Shown here piece by piece: positions 33,969 to 42,880 of a DNA stretch of 64,000 bases. Within the stretch, counting starts at the first letter, position 1; every line of letters begins with the position of its first letter. Location: positions 1 through 64,000 of the forward strand of contig JALNXH010000008.1 of assembly GCA_023230455.1 (NCBI GenBank). The letters are read 5' to 3'. This DNA is from Rhodocyclaceae bacterium (lineage in GTDB: Bacteria; Pseudomonadota; Gammaproteobacteria; Burkholderiales; Rhodocyclaceae). A model generated the notes under the pieces. That model was not told where the DNA came from. It worked only from the letters and a program-made list of their open reading frames with translations, and did no database searches. A program made the translations under genes and the position numbers.

Positions 33969-34844
33969 ATGGCCGAGTCGATTCCCGTCTGGCGCTCGAT
34001 GTTGTTCATTCCGGCGCATGTCGACAAGTTCGTCGCCAAGGCGCACACACGCGGCGCCGACGCCTACATTCTCGACCTGGAGGACAGCGTTCCTGCGATT
34101 GCCAAGCAAGCGGCGCGCGGCATGATTGCCGCCGGCGCCGCGCGGGTCGCGCAATCCGGTGCGGCGGCCATCGTTCGCGTCAATCAGCCCTGGGCGATGA
34201 CTGCGCTGGACCTGGAGGCGGCGATCGGCGGCGGTGTGGCGGCGATCGTTTTGCCCAAGGTGAACGATGGCGAGTACGTCCGCGCCGCTACAGCAAAAAT
34301 CGATGCCCTCGAAGCGCAGCGCGGAATCGCTGCGGGACACACGCGACTGATCGCGCAGATCGAGGACGTTGCCGCGCTACCCCGGCTGGACGAAATCGCC
34401 GCCAGCTCGCCACGGCTGATGGGCATGATTCTGGGCTCGGAAGATTTTTCCGCGACCGCCGGTATGGAACCGATACCCGCTGCGCTGTTCGCGCCGAACC
34501 AGCAAGTGCTGTTCGCCTGTCGTCGCGCCGGCATCCTGCCTTTCGGTTTTCCGGCCTCGATTGCCGACTATTCCGATCTCGTCGCATTCCGCGCCACCAT
34601 CAAGCTCGCGCGCCAACTCGGCTTTGTCGGCGCGTTCTGCATTCACCCGACCCAGGTTGCCGTCCTCAATGAGGAATTCACCCCGTCGCCGCAGGAGATC
34701 GAATACGCCCGCGGCGTCATCGCCGCGTACGAACAGGCGTTGCGCGAGGGCCGCGGCGCGGCGGAGTATCACGGCAAGATGATCGATCCGCCGGTTGTCG
34801 CACGGGCGCAGGAACTTTTGCGCCGACTTCCGCCGCAGGCATAA
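33969..34844 (+). CDS. CitE/HpcH-family CoA-ester lyase
   Basis: The 291-residue protein has the CitE-like TIM-barrel features WRSMLFIPAHVDKFVAKAHTRGADAYILDLEDSVP (residues 6-40), LIAQIEDVAALPRLDEIA near 120, GMILGSEDFSA near 146 and FCIHPTQV near 221. Acid residues typical of Mg-binding malyl-CoA or citramalyl-CoA lyases are present (ED in the first motif, SED in the third). The start at ATG 33969 has GAGGGGA upstream. It would split a beta-hydroxyacyl-CoA into a 2-oxoacid and a shorter acyl-CoA. Confidence 0.82.
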   Translation: MAESIPVWRSMLFIPAHVDKFVAKAHTRGADAYILDLEDSVPAIAKQAARGMIAAGAARVAQSGAAAIVRVNQPWAMTALDLEAAIGGGVAAIVLPKVNDGEYVRAATAKIDALEAQRGIAAGHTRLIAQIEDVAALPRLDEIAASSPRLMGMILGSEDFSATAGMEPIPAALFAPNQQVLFACRRAGILPFGFPASIADYSDLVAFRATIKLARQLGFVGAFCIHPTQVAVLNEEFTPSPQEIEYARGVIAAYEQALREGRGAAEYHGKMIDPPVVARAQELLRRLPPQA

Positions 34845-34850
34845 GACTTC

Positions 34851-34895
34851 ACGGCCTTCGGGAACCGGCCTTGATAGGCGGTTCCCGAAGGCCGT
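34851..34895. terminator. Large hairpin, likely end of the rightward operon
   Basis: A perfect 17-bp stem (34851-34867 with 34879-34895) and an 11-base loop lie 6 bp after the CitE-like stop. No T-run follows, so it may act as an mRNA stabiliser or processing site and not as a classic terminator. The SDR gene begins 33 bp later. Confidence 0.6.
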
Positions 34896-34928
34896 CTACA
34901 TCCACGGACGGAATGGGAGAAAAGAACG

Positions 34929-35678
34929 ATGGCAAAGCGCTTGCAGGGCAAGGTGGCACTGGTGACCGGGGGAGCAAGCGGCATTGGCGCTGCCCACGCT
35001 CGCCTCTTTGCAGAAGCGGGAGCGAAAGTGCTTGTCTGCGACGTGCAGGAAGAGGTGGGGCGTACCGTTGCAGATGAAATCAACCGTAACGCCGGCACTG
35101 CCGCATTCTTCAGCCTCGACGTCACCAATGAAGGCGCCTGGGCGGAGGCCGTCGCCGACGCAGTGGGCCGTTTCGGCGCACTGACCACCCTGGTCAACAA
35201 CGCCGGCGCCTTTGCCCCCAGCGGTGTGGAGGCGGAAACCAACGCAGGATGGAACCGCCTCATCGCCATCAACCAGACCAGCGTCTGGCATGGCATTAAG
35301 GCGGCGATGCCTGCGCTGCTGGCAAGCGGCAATGCCGCCATCGTCAACATCGCTTCCATCTACGGCATCGTCGGCAGTCCCGGAGCGATCGCCTATCACG
35401 CTACCAAGGGCGCGGTCCGCGTCATGACCAAATCAGTCGCGCTGGAATACGCACGCCGGGGCGTGCGGGCGAACACCGTATATCCCGGGGTTATCAAGAC
35501 GCCGATGCTCGGCGACGTACCGGAAGATGCGCTGAAGGTGCTTGAAGAAGGAATCCCGATGGGGCGGCGCGGCATCCCCGAGGATATTGCCTACTGCTCG
35601 CTGTACCTATGCTCGGATGAGGCCCGCTTCGTCACCGGCGGCGATTTCGTCGTGGACGGCGGTTCGACTGCGCTTTAG
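34929..35678 (+). CDS. Short-chain dehydrogenase/reductase
   Basis: The 249-residue SDR has ALVTGGASGIGAAHARLFAEAG near residue 10, LVNNAGAF near 90, the active site NIASIYGIVGSPGAIAYHATKGAV, and the end FVTGGDFVVDGGSTAL. It resembles NAD-dependent 3-alpha/20-beta-hydroxysteroid and cyclic-alcohol dehydrogenases, but that subfamily cannot be set by eye. It begins after the hairpin and converges with the MMPL gene. No operator copy was seen just upstream, so it may be read with the preceding operon. Confidence 0.85.
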   Translation: MAKRLQGKVALVTGGASGIGAAHARLFAEAGAKVLVCDVQEEVGRTVADEINRNAGTAAFFSLDVTNEGAWAEAVADAVGRFGALTTLVNNAGAFAPSGVEAETNAGWNRLIAINQTSVWHGIKAAMPALLASGNAAIVNIASIYGIVGSPGAIAYHATKGAVRVMTKSVALEYARRGVRANTVYPGVIKTPMLGDVPEDALKVLEEGIPMGRRGIPEDIAYCSLYLCSDEARFVTGGDFVVDGGSTAL

Positions 35679-35713
35679 GTGAGCCGCCCGCCGCCTCGGG
35701 CTTTCATTTCGGA

Positions 35714-38101
35714 TCAGCGAGGACGCTCATCTGATCGCAACAGGAAGGTCGCTAGGCTGGGTACCAGAATCAGCGCACCGAGCATGTTCCAGAGGAACAT
35801 GAAGGCGAGAAGGATGCCCATATCGGCCTGGAACTTGATCGGCGACCAGATCCAGGTAATCACCGCGGCGGCCAGGGTGACGCCGATGAGGGCGACCACC
35901 TTGCCGGTGAAGGCGAGCGCCGCGCAATAGGCATTGGTCACCGAGAGCCCCATGCGCTGCTCGACCAGATGCACGGTGAGCAGATAGAGCGAGTAGTCGA
36001 CACCGATACCGACGCCAAGCGCCGTCACCGGCAGAGTGGCGACCTTGACGCCGATGCCGAGCGCGACCATCAGCGCCTCACAGAGCAGCGAGGTCACCAC
36101 CAGCGGCAGCACGGCCACAATCACCGCGCGCCAGCTGCGGAAGGTGATGAAGCAGAGCACGATCACCGCGGCATAGACATAGAACAGCATGGTCCGGTTG
36201 GCCTTGGCCACCGCGATATTGGTCGCCGCCTCGATCCCCGACGAACCGGCGGCGAGGAGGAACTTGCGCTCCGCCGTGTTGTGTTCGGCGGCAAACGCCT
36301 CCACCGCCTTCACCACCCGGTCCAGCGTCTCCGCTTTGTGGTCGGCAAGGAAGGCAATTACTGGTGCTACTGAACGGCTATCGTTGAACATCTCCGGATT
36401 CGAGTCGTAGACGTAGTTCAGCGCATCGGCGACGACATAAGTATCGGGGCTGAGGGTGATCCACTTGGGTGAACCCTCGAAGCTGGCCGCGGTGTAAGTG
36501 CGCGCTAGGGTTGCGGCCGAGACGGTGGTCTGCACGCCGGGCAGGTCGCGCAGCACTTCTTCCAGCCGATCCATTTCCAGCAGGGTCTCGTAACTCACCA
36601 GACCGGCCTTGGGCGTCGTGACGATGACGGCAAATTGATCGCTGGAGAGTTGGTAATGCTCGGTGATGTAGGCGTTGTCGCGGTTGTAGACGGAATCGGG
36701 GCGCAGTTCGGGCGCCCCGGGGTCGAGGTCGCCGATCTTGAGGTTTTCGCCGACGATCACGGCAAAGATCGTCAAGCCCAGGGAAACGACGATGACGCCG
36801 ATGGCCCACGGCCGGGTGGTGAAGCGCCCCAGCCAGCGCGACAGCGGATGGTCGCCTTCGCTGGCCTTGAGGGTGCGTGCCGCCGCCTTGGCGCTGACGC
36901 TGGTGTAGGAGAGCAGGATGGGCAGCAGGATCAGGTTGGTGAAAATCAGCACCGCGACGCCGATACTGGAGGCGATGGCCAGGCCGCGGATGACCGGGAT
37001 GTCGATCACCGCCAGCACGCCGAAGCCGACGGCATCGGCAAGCAGTGCGGTGAGGCCGGCGAGGAACAGGCGGCGGAAGGTGTAGCGCGCGGCGACGTAG
37101 CGATGGGTACCGCGACCGATGTCCTGCATGATGCCGTTCATCTTCTGCGCGCCGTGGGAGACGCCGATGGCGAAGATGAGGAAGGGGACGAGGATCGAGT
37201 AGGGGTCGAGGACGAAGCCGAACAATTGCATCAGGCCGAGTTGCCAGGACACGGCAATCAGCGAACAACAGACCACCAGCACGGTGCTGCGCACACAGCG
37301 GGTATAGAGAAAGATCAGCACGGCGCAGATCAGGGCGGCGTAGAGGAAGTAGGTGAACACTTCGATCAGGCCGTGGATCAGGTCGCCGACCAGCTGGGCA
37401 AAGCCGATGACGTGGATCCTGACACCCTGTTGCTCGTACTCGCTGCGGATGACATCGATCGCATCCCGGAAAGCACGGTAATCCAGCGCCTTCCCCGTAG
37501 CAGCGTCACGGTCAAGCAGGGGCACGAAGAGCATGCTGGAGCGTTGATCGTTGGCGACGAGGGAGCCGATGATGCCGGAACGGTGCACATTGTTGCGCAG
37601 CGCTTCGATACTTTGCGCCGAGCCGTTGTAGGTGTCGGGCATGACCGCCCCGCCCTTGTAGCCTTCGGCGGTGATTTCGGTCCAGCGCACCACCGGCATC
37701 CACAGCGACTTCATGAACGAGCGGTCGACCCCGGGAACGAGAAAGACCTTGTCGTTGATGTCGCGCAGGACTTCCAGGTATTTTGGATCGTAGATGTCGC
37801 CCTGGGTGTTCTCGACCACGATGCGCACCGAGTTGCCCAGGCCGCGCAGGTTGTCGGCATTGGCGCGGTAGTTCTGGATGAAGGGGTGCGACTGCGGCAT
37901 CATCTTGTCGAAGCTGGCGTTGATGTCCAGCCGCAAGGCCTGGTAGCCGAGGATGACGGTGAGCAGGGCGCAGACGATCACCAGGATCAGGCGATGGTTG
38001 AAGATGCTGCGTTCGAGCACATTGCCCGAGCGCGGGTCGAAGTCTTCCCGGCGCGGTACGACGGGCATTGCATCGAGCGAGTTGTCGGTGGTGACGGCCA
38101 T
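35714..38101 (-). CDS. MMPL/HAE3-type RND transporter
   Basis: The 795-residue protein has the RND plan. One membrane helix (about 30-50) is followed by a periplasmic domain, five helices, a second single helix (about 430), a second periplasmic domain and five helices. Conserved sequences include PFLIFAIGVSHGAQKMNGI and, in the second half, GVGIGVDYSLYLL. It is the last gene of a leftward set with YCF48-like, DUF1329 and DUF1302 genes. This combination recurs near genes for hydrophobic substrates such as steroids and terpenoids, and probably moves them across the envelope. Direction of transport is not known. Confidence 0.87.
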   Translation of the reverse strand: MAVTTDNSLDAMPVVPRREDFDPRSGNVLERSIFNHRLILVIVCALLTVILGYQALRLDINASFDKMMPQSHPFIQNYRANADNLRGLGNSVRIVVENTQGDIYDPKYLEVLRDINDKVFLVPGVDRSFMKSLWMPVVRWTEITAEGYKGGAVMPDTYNGSAQSIEALRNNVHRSGIIGSLVANDQRSSMLFVPLLDRDAATGKALDYRAFRDAIDVIRSEYEQQGVRIHVIGFAQLVGDLIHGLIEVFTYFLYAALICAVLIFLYTRCVRSTVLVVCCSLIAVSWQLGLMQLFGFVLDPYSILVPFLIFAIGVSHGAQKMNGIMQDIGRGTHRYVAARYTFRRLFLAGLTALLADAVGFGVLAVIDIPVIRGLAIASSIGVAVLIFTNLILLPILLSYTSVSAKAAARTLKASEGDHPLSRWLGRFTTRPWAIGVIVVSLGLTIFAVIVGENLKIGDLDPGAPELRPDSVYNRDNAYITEHYQLSSDQFAVIVTTPKAGLVSYETLLEMDRLEEVLRDLPGVQTTVSAATLARTYTAASFEGSPKWITLSPDTYVVADALNYVYDSNPEMFNDSRSVAPVIAFLADHKAETLDRVVKAVEAFAAEHNTAERKFLLAAGSSGIEAATNIAVAKANRTMLFYVYAAVIVLCFITFRSWRAVIVAVLPLVVTSLLCEALMVALGIGVKVATLPVTALGVGIGVDYSLYLLTVHLVEQRMGLSVTNAYCAALAFTGKVVALIGVTLAAAVITWIWSPIKFQADMGILLAFMFLWNMLGALILVPSLATFLLRSDERPR

Positions 38102-38127
38102 GGAGTCTTCGGTTCGCTAAAGGTCGG

Positions 38128-39240
38128 TCAGGGCTGCGTTGGCGCAGCATCGGGCAGAACTTCCGTACGCACGCCATCCAGCCCGGTGACGACGACGGTC
38201 CGCGCAGCGACGGAGGCAATCCCGGTCATGCGCATCGGTTTTGTCGCCGGCAACAGATGGAAGTGCTTGCCGGCTTTGTCGCCGAGCAGCAGTTGGCCCG
38301 CGGCGTTGACCAGGACAAAACCGCTGCCATCCGCCAGCGCAATGCCAGCGGTGATGGTATGTTCGTTGGGCATGGCAACGGGCTCCCAGCGGACATTGCC
38401 GGCTTTGCCGCCCGTACTGCTGCGATAGGTCGTGCCGCGCAGGCCGTAGGCGATCAGGGCCTCGCCATTTCCTGCAAGGCCAAAGAAGCTGCCCAAATAA
38501 CCGGTATCCGTTGCCGTGAAGTGGCCGCGCGTGCGGTCGAGGCGGTAGATCTGGCCGCGTTCGCCGACGATGTAGAGTTCGCTGCCGATGGCGCGGATGG
38601 CATTCAGGTTCAGGTACTGCGGATTGTCGATACGGTGCAGCCAGGGTTCCCAGGTCTTGCCGCCGTCGGTGGTGGCGGCGATCATACCGAACGAGCCGAC
38701 GGCATAACCCGTTTTGGCATCCTCGAACCAGACGTCGAGAAAAGGCAGCACCGGTCCAGCCTGGTAGTTCTGCTCCAGTTGCGCCAGTGCGGCGGCAGCT
38801 TCTGCACCTGCCCCGGCCTGACTGTAGAAGGCCTTGAATGCGGGTCCCGCGCTGCGGCCGTCGAGTTGTTTCGACCAGGTCTTGCCGCTGTCGATACTGT
38901 GCAGCACCACGCCGCCGTGGCCGACGACCCAGCCTTCGTTGGCGTTCGGGAATTGCACGGCCAGCAGGTCGTTTTGCACCGGAGCCTTGGCCTGAGCCCA
39001 TGTCTTGCCTTGATCGTCCGAACCGAGGATGACGCCGCGCGAACCGACCGCCACCAGGCGTGCGCCGACGCTAGTTACTGCCATTAGCGAACGCTGTGTG
39101 ACGGCACTGCGCATCTCGGCCGGCGTATCCAGCGGATCGCGAAACTTCGTTTGGGAAAGCGCCGGAAACGAAAGCAGCAGATAAAAAAATCCCACGGCGA
39201 GATACCCGCCGGCAATCCCAACGTTATTGAATCTGGTCAT
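38128..39240 (-). CDS. YCF48/BNR-repeat exported beta-propeller protein
   Basis: The 370-residue protein has a hydrophobic N-terminal segment (GYLAVGFFYLLLSFPALS) likely to be a signal peptide. Repeated bladed motifs follow, such as GVILGSDDQGKTWAQA, GVVLHSIDSGKTWSKQ and GMIAATTDGGKTWEPW, and the Asp-x-Gly-x-Thr-Trp repeats mark the YCF48/BNR propeller. In this type of cluster it accompanies an MMPL transporter and may be its periplasmic partner. The start is uncertain: ATG 39240 or 39258 are both possible. Confidence 0.8.
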   Translation of the reverse strand: MTRFNNVGIAGGYLAVGFFYLLLSFPALSQTKFRDPLDTPAEMRSAVTQRSLMAVTSVGARLVAVGSRGVILGSDDQGKTWAQAKAPVQNDLLAVQFPNANEGWVVGHGGVVLHSIDSGKTWSKQLDGRSAGPAFKAFYSQAGAGAEAAAALAQLEQNYQAGPVLPFLDVWFEDAKTGYAVGSFGMIAATTDGGKTWEPWLHRIDNPQYLNLNAIRAIGSELYIVGERGQIYRLDRTRGHFTATDTGYLGSFFGLAGNGEALIAYGLRGTTYRSSTGGKAGNVRWEPVAMPNEHTITAGIALADGSGFVLVNAAGQLLLGDKAGKHFHLLPATKPMRMTGIASVAARTVVVTGLDGVRTEVLPDAAPTQP

Positions 39241-39352
39241 AGACAGAACACCTGCCATGGCGCTTAGGCCTTCGCCGAGCGGAACGCTCCGCTGCACGCT
39301 TTGTGATATCGATGGCGCCAGCAAACATGCCTGCGCCCTGTAGCAGTCAAGC

Positions 39353-39378
39353 GGCGACCCGCATGCACGCGGGTCGCC
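39353..39378. terminator. Hairpin downstream of the DUF1329 gene
   Basis: A 10-bp perfect stem (GGCGACCCGC at 39353-39362 with its complement at 39369-39378) lies 13 bp beyond the DUF1329 stop. It lacks a T-run on the leftward strand, so it may only attenuate transcription into the YCF48-like gene. Confidence 0.45.
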
Positions 39379-39390
39379 AACCGGGTCTGC

Positions 39391-40791
39391 TTATCGCACC
39401 CCGCCCGCCGCAACCGACTGCGGCGTGAGTTTGATCGGCAATCCGTCCGCCGACTCGTAATGGCGGATCAAGTTGCCCGGCTCCCTGTGGCCAGTGTTCA
39501 CAGTGAAGTAGTTGCCCTTGATCAGGTCGTAGGTGCTCCAGGCATCAACGTTGATACCGCCGGTGTCGTAGGACGGGAAATTGTTGATATGGTGCACACG
39601 CCACATATTGCCGGCGTTGTCATAGGCCTCGGAGGTGGTGATGCACCAGCAATCCTCGTCGATGTAGAAGGTGCGACGGCTATAGGCGTGACGGGCGTTG
39701 GGCTTGCGTATCGAATCCACCACCCAGACCCGATGCTTTTCCCAACGCACGGCGGCCGGATTGACGAATTTCTTGCCGATGAAGTCCTTGGCTAAAAAGG
39801 TGTTCGTTATGCCAAACACGTTATAGGGGACGAGCATTTCCTTCTTGCCGACCAGCTTGAAATCGAAGCGATCCATGCGCCCGACAAAGCCGTAGATTTC
39901 GTCCCAGAAAATCACGCCGCCATAGGCGGCGAGCGGTACGTCGTAGGCAAATTCCGGGGCGAGACGGACACGGCGCTGACCGGGGGTGTAGAACCACACC
40001 CGCTGACCGTCTTCCGCTGCGTTGGCGCCGTAGTAGTTGAGGAAGTGACCGCCGGCCGACGACGGAGGAGATGTCATCGTCGACGTCAGCCCGAACACGG
40101 CGTTGAAGGTCATGCTGCGCAACTTGCCGGTCTTTTCATACCAGGGGTGGAGAAAGAACTCATTGACTGCAGGCAGGTCGCTCACATTGCCCGCCGAATC
40201 GATCAGCCAGCCCGCGCCGACATTGTGTGCAACCGGCGCGGAGAAGCGTAGATTGTTGTTCCACATTACCTCGTAGCCGTTCTTGGGGATCGGGAACGGA
40301 ATGCCGGCAAAGGGTAAGTTTCCCTTGTCGACGCCTTCGATAGCGTCGCCTTCCACTGCCCCGCTAAGCTTCGCCGTAGTGGCGTTCTTCACCGAGTTCT
40401 GTAGAACCCATGGCGCGTAGCGGAAGCTGCGGCGGCTCGGGTAGACGTCGATGCGGAAGTCGGCATGACGCTTCATCAACGCCTTGGTTCCCTCCGTCAG
40501 TACGGAATCATATTGCGTCATGTTTTTCGCATCGATGGCGTAGAGCGGTTTGTCGCTGGCGAACGGATCCACGTAGGTGGCGGATGTCTTCGGGTCGTAA
40601 CCGGCGACCTTTTCGACCCCCCCCGTATACGCCGGGATGGAGCCGTCCTTGTTGCCGGCTTTCTCGGCACCAAATTCGGTCAGGGATGCACCCAACTGCT
40701 TGGCTTCCTCAGACGTTACGGCAGCCGCTGCGAACTGGGCAACCAGCGCTAAAGCGCTCGCTATTACTACAGAAAACTTTTGCTTTGTCAT
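39391..40791 (-). CDS. DUF1329 exported protein (LolB-like fold)
   Basis: The 466-residue protein has a signal peptide ending near AQFAAA. It then has VTSEEAKQLGASLTEFGAEKAGNKDGSIPAYTGG, QRRVRLAPEFAYDVPLAAYGG, FYIDEDCWCITTSEAYDNAGNMWRV and the family-typical YDLIKGNYFTVNTG. The ATG at 40791 has AGGAG 8 bases upstream. The frame continues two codons to a TTG. DUF1329 proteins resemble LolB and are thought to carry lipophilic molecules in the periplasm. It is 27 bp downstream of the DUF1302 gene, its constant partner. Confidence 0.88.
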   Translation of the reverse strand: MTKQKFSVVIASALALVAQFAAAAVTSEEAKQLGASLTEFGAEKAGNKDGSIPAYTGGVEKVAGYDPKTSATYVDPFASDKPLYAIDAKNMTQYDSVLTEGTKALMKRHADFRIDVYPSRRSFRYAPWVLQNSVKNATTAKLSGAVEGDAIEGVDKGNLPFAGIPFPIPKNGYEVMWNNNLRFSAPVAHNVGAGWLIDSAGNVSDLPAVNEFFLHPWYEKTGKLRSMTFNAVFGLTSTMTSPPSSAGGHFLNYYGANAAEDGQRVWFYTPGQRRVRLAPEFAYDVPLAAYGGVIFWDEIYGFVGRMDRFDFKLVGKKEMLVPYNVFGITNTFLAKDFIGKKFVNPAAVRWEKHRVWVVDSIRKPNARHAYSRRTFYIDEDCWCITTSEAYDNAGNMWRVHHINNFPSYDTGGINVDAWSTYDLIKGNYFTVNTGHREPGNLIRHYESADGLPIKLTPQSVAAGGVR

Positions 40792-40818
40792 TGTCAAATC
40801 TCCTCTTGTCGCTCGTCT

Positions 40819-42525
40819 TCAGAACGAAGTCTTGTATTGCAGCTGTAGCCAGCCACGGTCGTTCAGACTCGGTGCGCCAGCGCCTCCGAATCCGCTATAG
40901 GCCTGGGTTCCAACGCCCTGAAATGCAGGCGTATCTCCCGTACCGTTGGTGCGCCAGTTGTAGCCGCTGTAGGTGAGCGACAACGAGTGCTTCTGCTGGT
41001 AGGTGGCCTTGACACCGATCGAATAAATGTTGGTGCCCTGGGCATAGAAGGGACTTGCGGCATAGGCCGGATTGCCGTGCGCACCCCATGTATAAGACAT
41101 AGGCATGTCGATATCGATTCCCGGGTACACCTGCAACCACTGCGGATCAAAGAGCATGGCGATCGCCAAGGAATTATTGGTCGCACAACCGTCACGCCAG
41201 GTTCCGCCGGGGCCCGCGAAATTCTTCAGGCAGTTCGCTGTGCCGAGACCAAAATAAGCCCCCGCATTGCTGGTAACCGAGTTCAGATGTGTATAACTGA
41301 GTTCCGCGATAAAGATGCCCGAATCCCACAACGGGGTGGTGCCCACTTGAACCAGAGTATTGGCGATGAAATTGGTGATCGTTCCACGCGCCCCCTCGTC
41401 GGCCGCCAACAGGGGAAAACTGTACAGCGCGGTATGGCGTCGCTGATTCAGTTCGAGACCCAAACTCAACAGGCCGAAGCTCTTCTCAAAGCTGATACCG
41501 AAAAGCTTTGCCTTTTGTGCAACCGGATTGAAAAGCGCCATCGTGGCCGCACCGCCTGCCGTCGTGCTAGGGTCGATTCCTGCCAGCCAGGGGTGGACTT
41601 CATCGAACTGGCGGTAGTAGAAGCCCAGGTCTCCACCGACCCAATCCGGTGCCCAGCTGACCTTCAGGCCCCAATTGCCATTGTTGTTTTTTGGATTCTT
41701 GATGCCGTTGTTATGGATGAGGCCGACGGGAATGGCCATTTGCGGGCCATTGAAGAGAATGTCGAAGAAGCCGAGATAGGTGCCGGCTTCCGGATAGCGA
41801 TTGGGGCGGTATTCAAAGAAGTACTGAGCTGCAACCGAAAGTTCGGGGCTGATGTCCGCCGCCAGCAGAATCTGCTTGCGGGGCATGAAGAGTTCCTTGA
41901 TCTCCGAACCCGGTTGCGAAAAACCCTTGATGTAGTCGATTGGCGACTGGGAGTAAGCGATATTGGAAAAGCCGAAGAAGAAGGAGTTTCCCCAGTACTG
42001 CGTCAGCCGACCAGCCTTGGCGTACACGGGCGTGCCACCAACCTCGGCATTGAGGAATACGAAGGCATCCAGAAACTCGCCACCTTCCATGAAATACCGC
42101 TTGGTGGTGTTGGAGTACTTGTTATTCGTATACGACGTCGCCCCACCTAACGCAGTCGATACCGCAGGACTCAGCTTTACGTTGTCGTTATAGGCGAAAT
42201 CTTTCCAGATCGATGCCGAAGTGCGGAAGCCCATCTTGCCTTGATAGACCGCCTGGAATTCGATCAGGTCCGAAATCCGGTTGGTGACCATGTCGCCTTT
42301 GCTGAACTTCGCGTCACCCGCTGAAAATATCGTGTGATTCAGAATCCGGCTGTCCTGTTCCTGCATCCGCCAACCCATCGAGTATGCGATCGAGTTGTCC
42401 AGATTGACTTCCCAGTCCGGTGCTGTCTCAAACTTGAAAGCGTGGGCGGTAGCGGCCGTACAGCACGCCGATACGACCAGGGTGGCCACTTTAATTGAAC
42501 GCCACCTGATGTGCAGTTTTGTCAT
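40819..42525 (-). CDS. DUF1302 outer-membrane protein
   Basis: The 568-residue protein has a signal peptide (IKVATLVVSACCTAATAHA) followed by FKFETAPDWEVNLDNSIAYSMGWRM. Amphipathic beta-strand-like stretches run to the end WLQLQYKTSF, which closes with Phe like many outer-membrane barrels. DUF1302 proteins are found with DUF1329 in clusters for steroids and other hydrophobic compounds and probably form the uptake pore. GGAGGAG lies upstream of ATG 42525. The longer frame to 42663 would run over the operator and is rejected. It is the first gene of the leftward envelope operon. Confidence 0.88.
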   Translation of the reverse strand: MTKLHIRWRSIKVATLVVSACCTAATAHAFKFETAPDWEVNLDNSIAYSMGWRMQEQDSRILNHTIFSAGDAKFSKGDMVTNRISDLIEFQAVYQGKMGFRTSASIWKDFAYNDNVKLSPAVSTALGGATSYTNNKYSNTTKRYFMEGGEFLDAFVFLNAEVGGTPVYAKAGRLTQYWGNSFFFGFSNIAYSQSPIDYIKGFSQPGSEIKELFMPRKQILLAADISPELSVAAQYFFEYRPNRYPEAGTYLGFFDILFNGPQMAIPVGLIHNNGIKNPKNNNGNWGLKVSWAPDWVGGDLGFYYRQFDEVHPWLAGIDPSTTAGGAATMALFNPVAQKAKLFGISFEKSFGLLSLGLELNQRRHTALYSFPLLAADEGARGTITNFIANTLVQVGTTPLWDSGIFIAELSYTHLNSVTSNAGAYFGLGTANCLKNFAGPGGTWRDGCATNNSLAIAMLFDPQWLQVYPGIDIDMPMSYTWGAHGNPAYAASPFYAQGTNIYSIGVKATYQQKHSLSLTYSGYNWRTNGTGDTPAFQGVGTQAYSGFGGAGAPSLNDRGWLQLQYKTSF

Positions 42526-42604
42526 TGCTTTGTCTCCTCCAAGGTAGTCCCACTTTTTAAAAAACCCAAATACCGCAGATTTCAGACTAACTAAAACAAC
42601 TATA

Positions 42605-42680
42605 TGAACGGTGTTCGATAATTGTGTACGATTGATACTACGCGGCAATTTCGCTGTCAACAACTTTTGAACGGTGTTTT
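42605..42680 (-). promoter_or_regulatory. Promoter and operators D and E (envelope operon)
   Basis: Read leftward, TTGACA (42660-42655), 17 bp and TATCAA (42637-42632) are followed by operator D, TGAAC-GGT-GTTCG (42605-42617), at the expected start region. A weaker copy, TGAAC-GGT-GTTTT (42668-42680), lies just upstream of the -35. The rest of the 42526-42880 gap shows nothing further. Confidence 0.65.
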
Positions 42681-42880
42681 CATATTGGTCTGATTAATCC
42701 CACGTGCCATGCAACAACGGGCCTGCGTTTCTTATTTAGGCCACCTCGTTTTCGCCCGCGGTCGCCGCCGGAAATGACGGATCAAGCGGTCGCCGCGGCG
42801 AAATAAGGTGGAGTCGGGGCGTGTTTGCAGAGGGACGAAGCCAGGCGCTTCGTCCCGCGGAATTTCCGCTCGATATCCCG

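Noticed and set aside
36635..38428. 597-codon open frame on the plus strand opposite the MMPL gene
   Set aside because: Asp/Gly/His-rich antisense frame with no recognisable domain. The MMPL frame has clear RND features.
42526..42663. Extension of the DUF1302 frame to 42663
   Set aside because: It would run through the promoter and operator D, and the signal peptide begins only at 42525.
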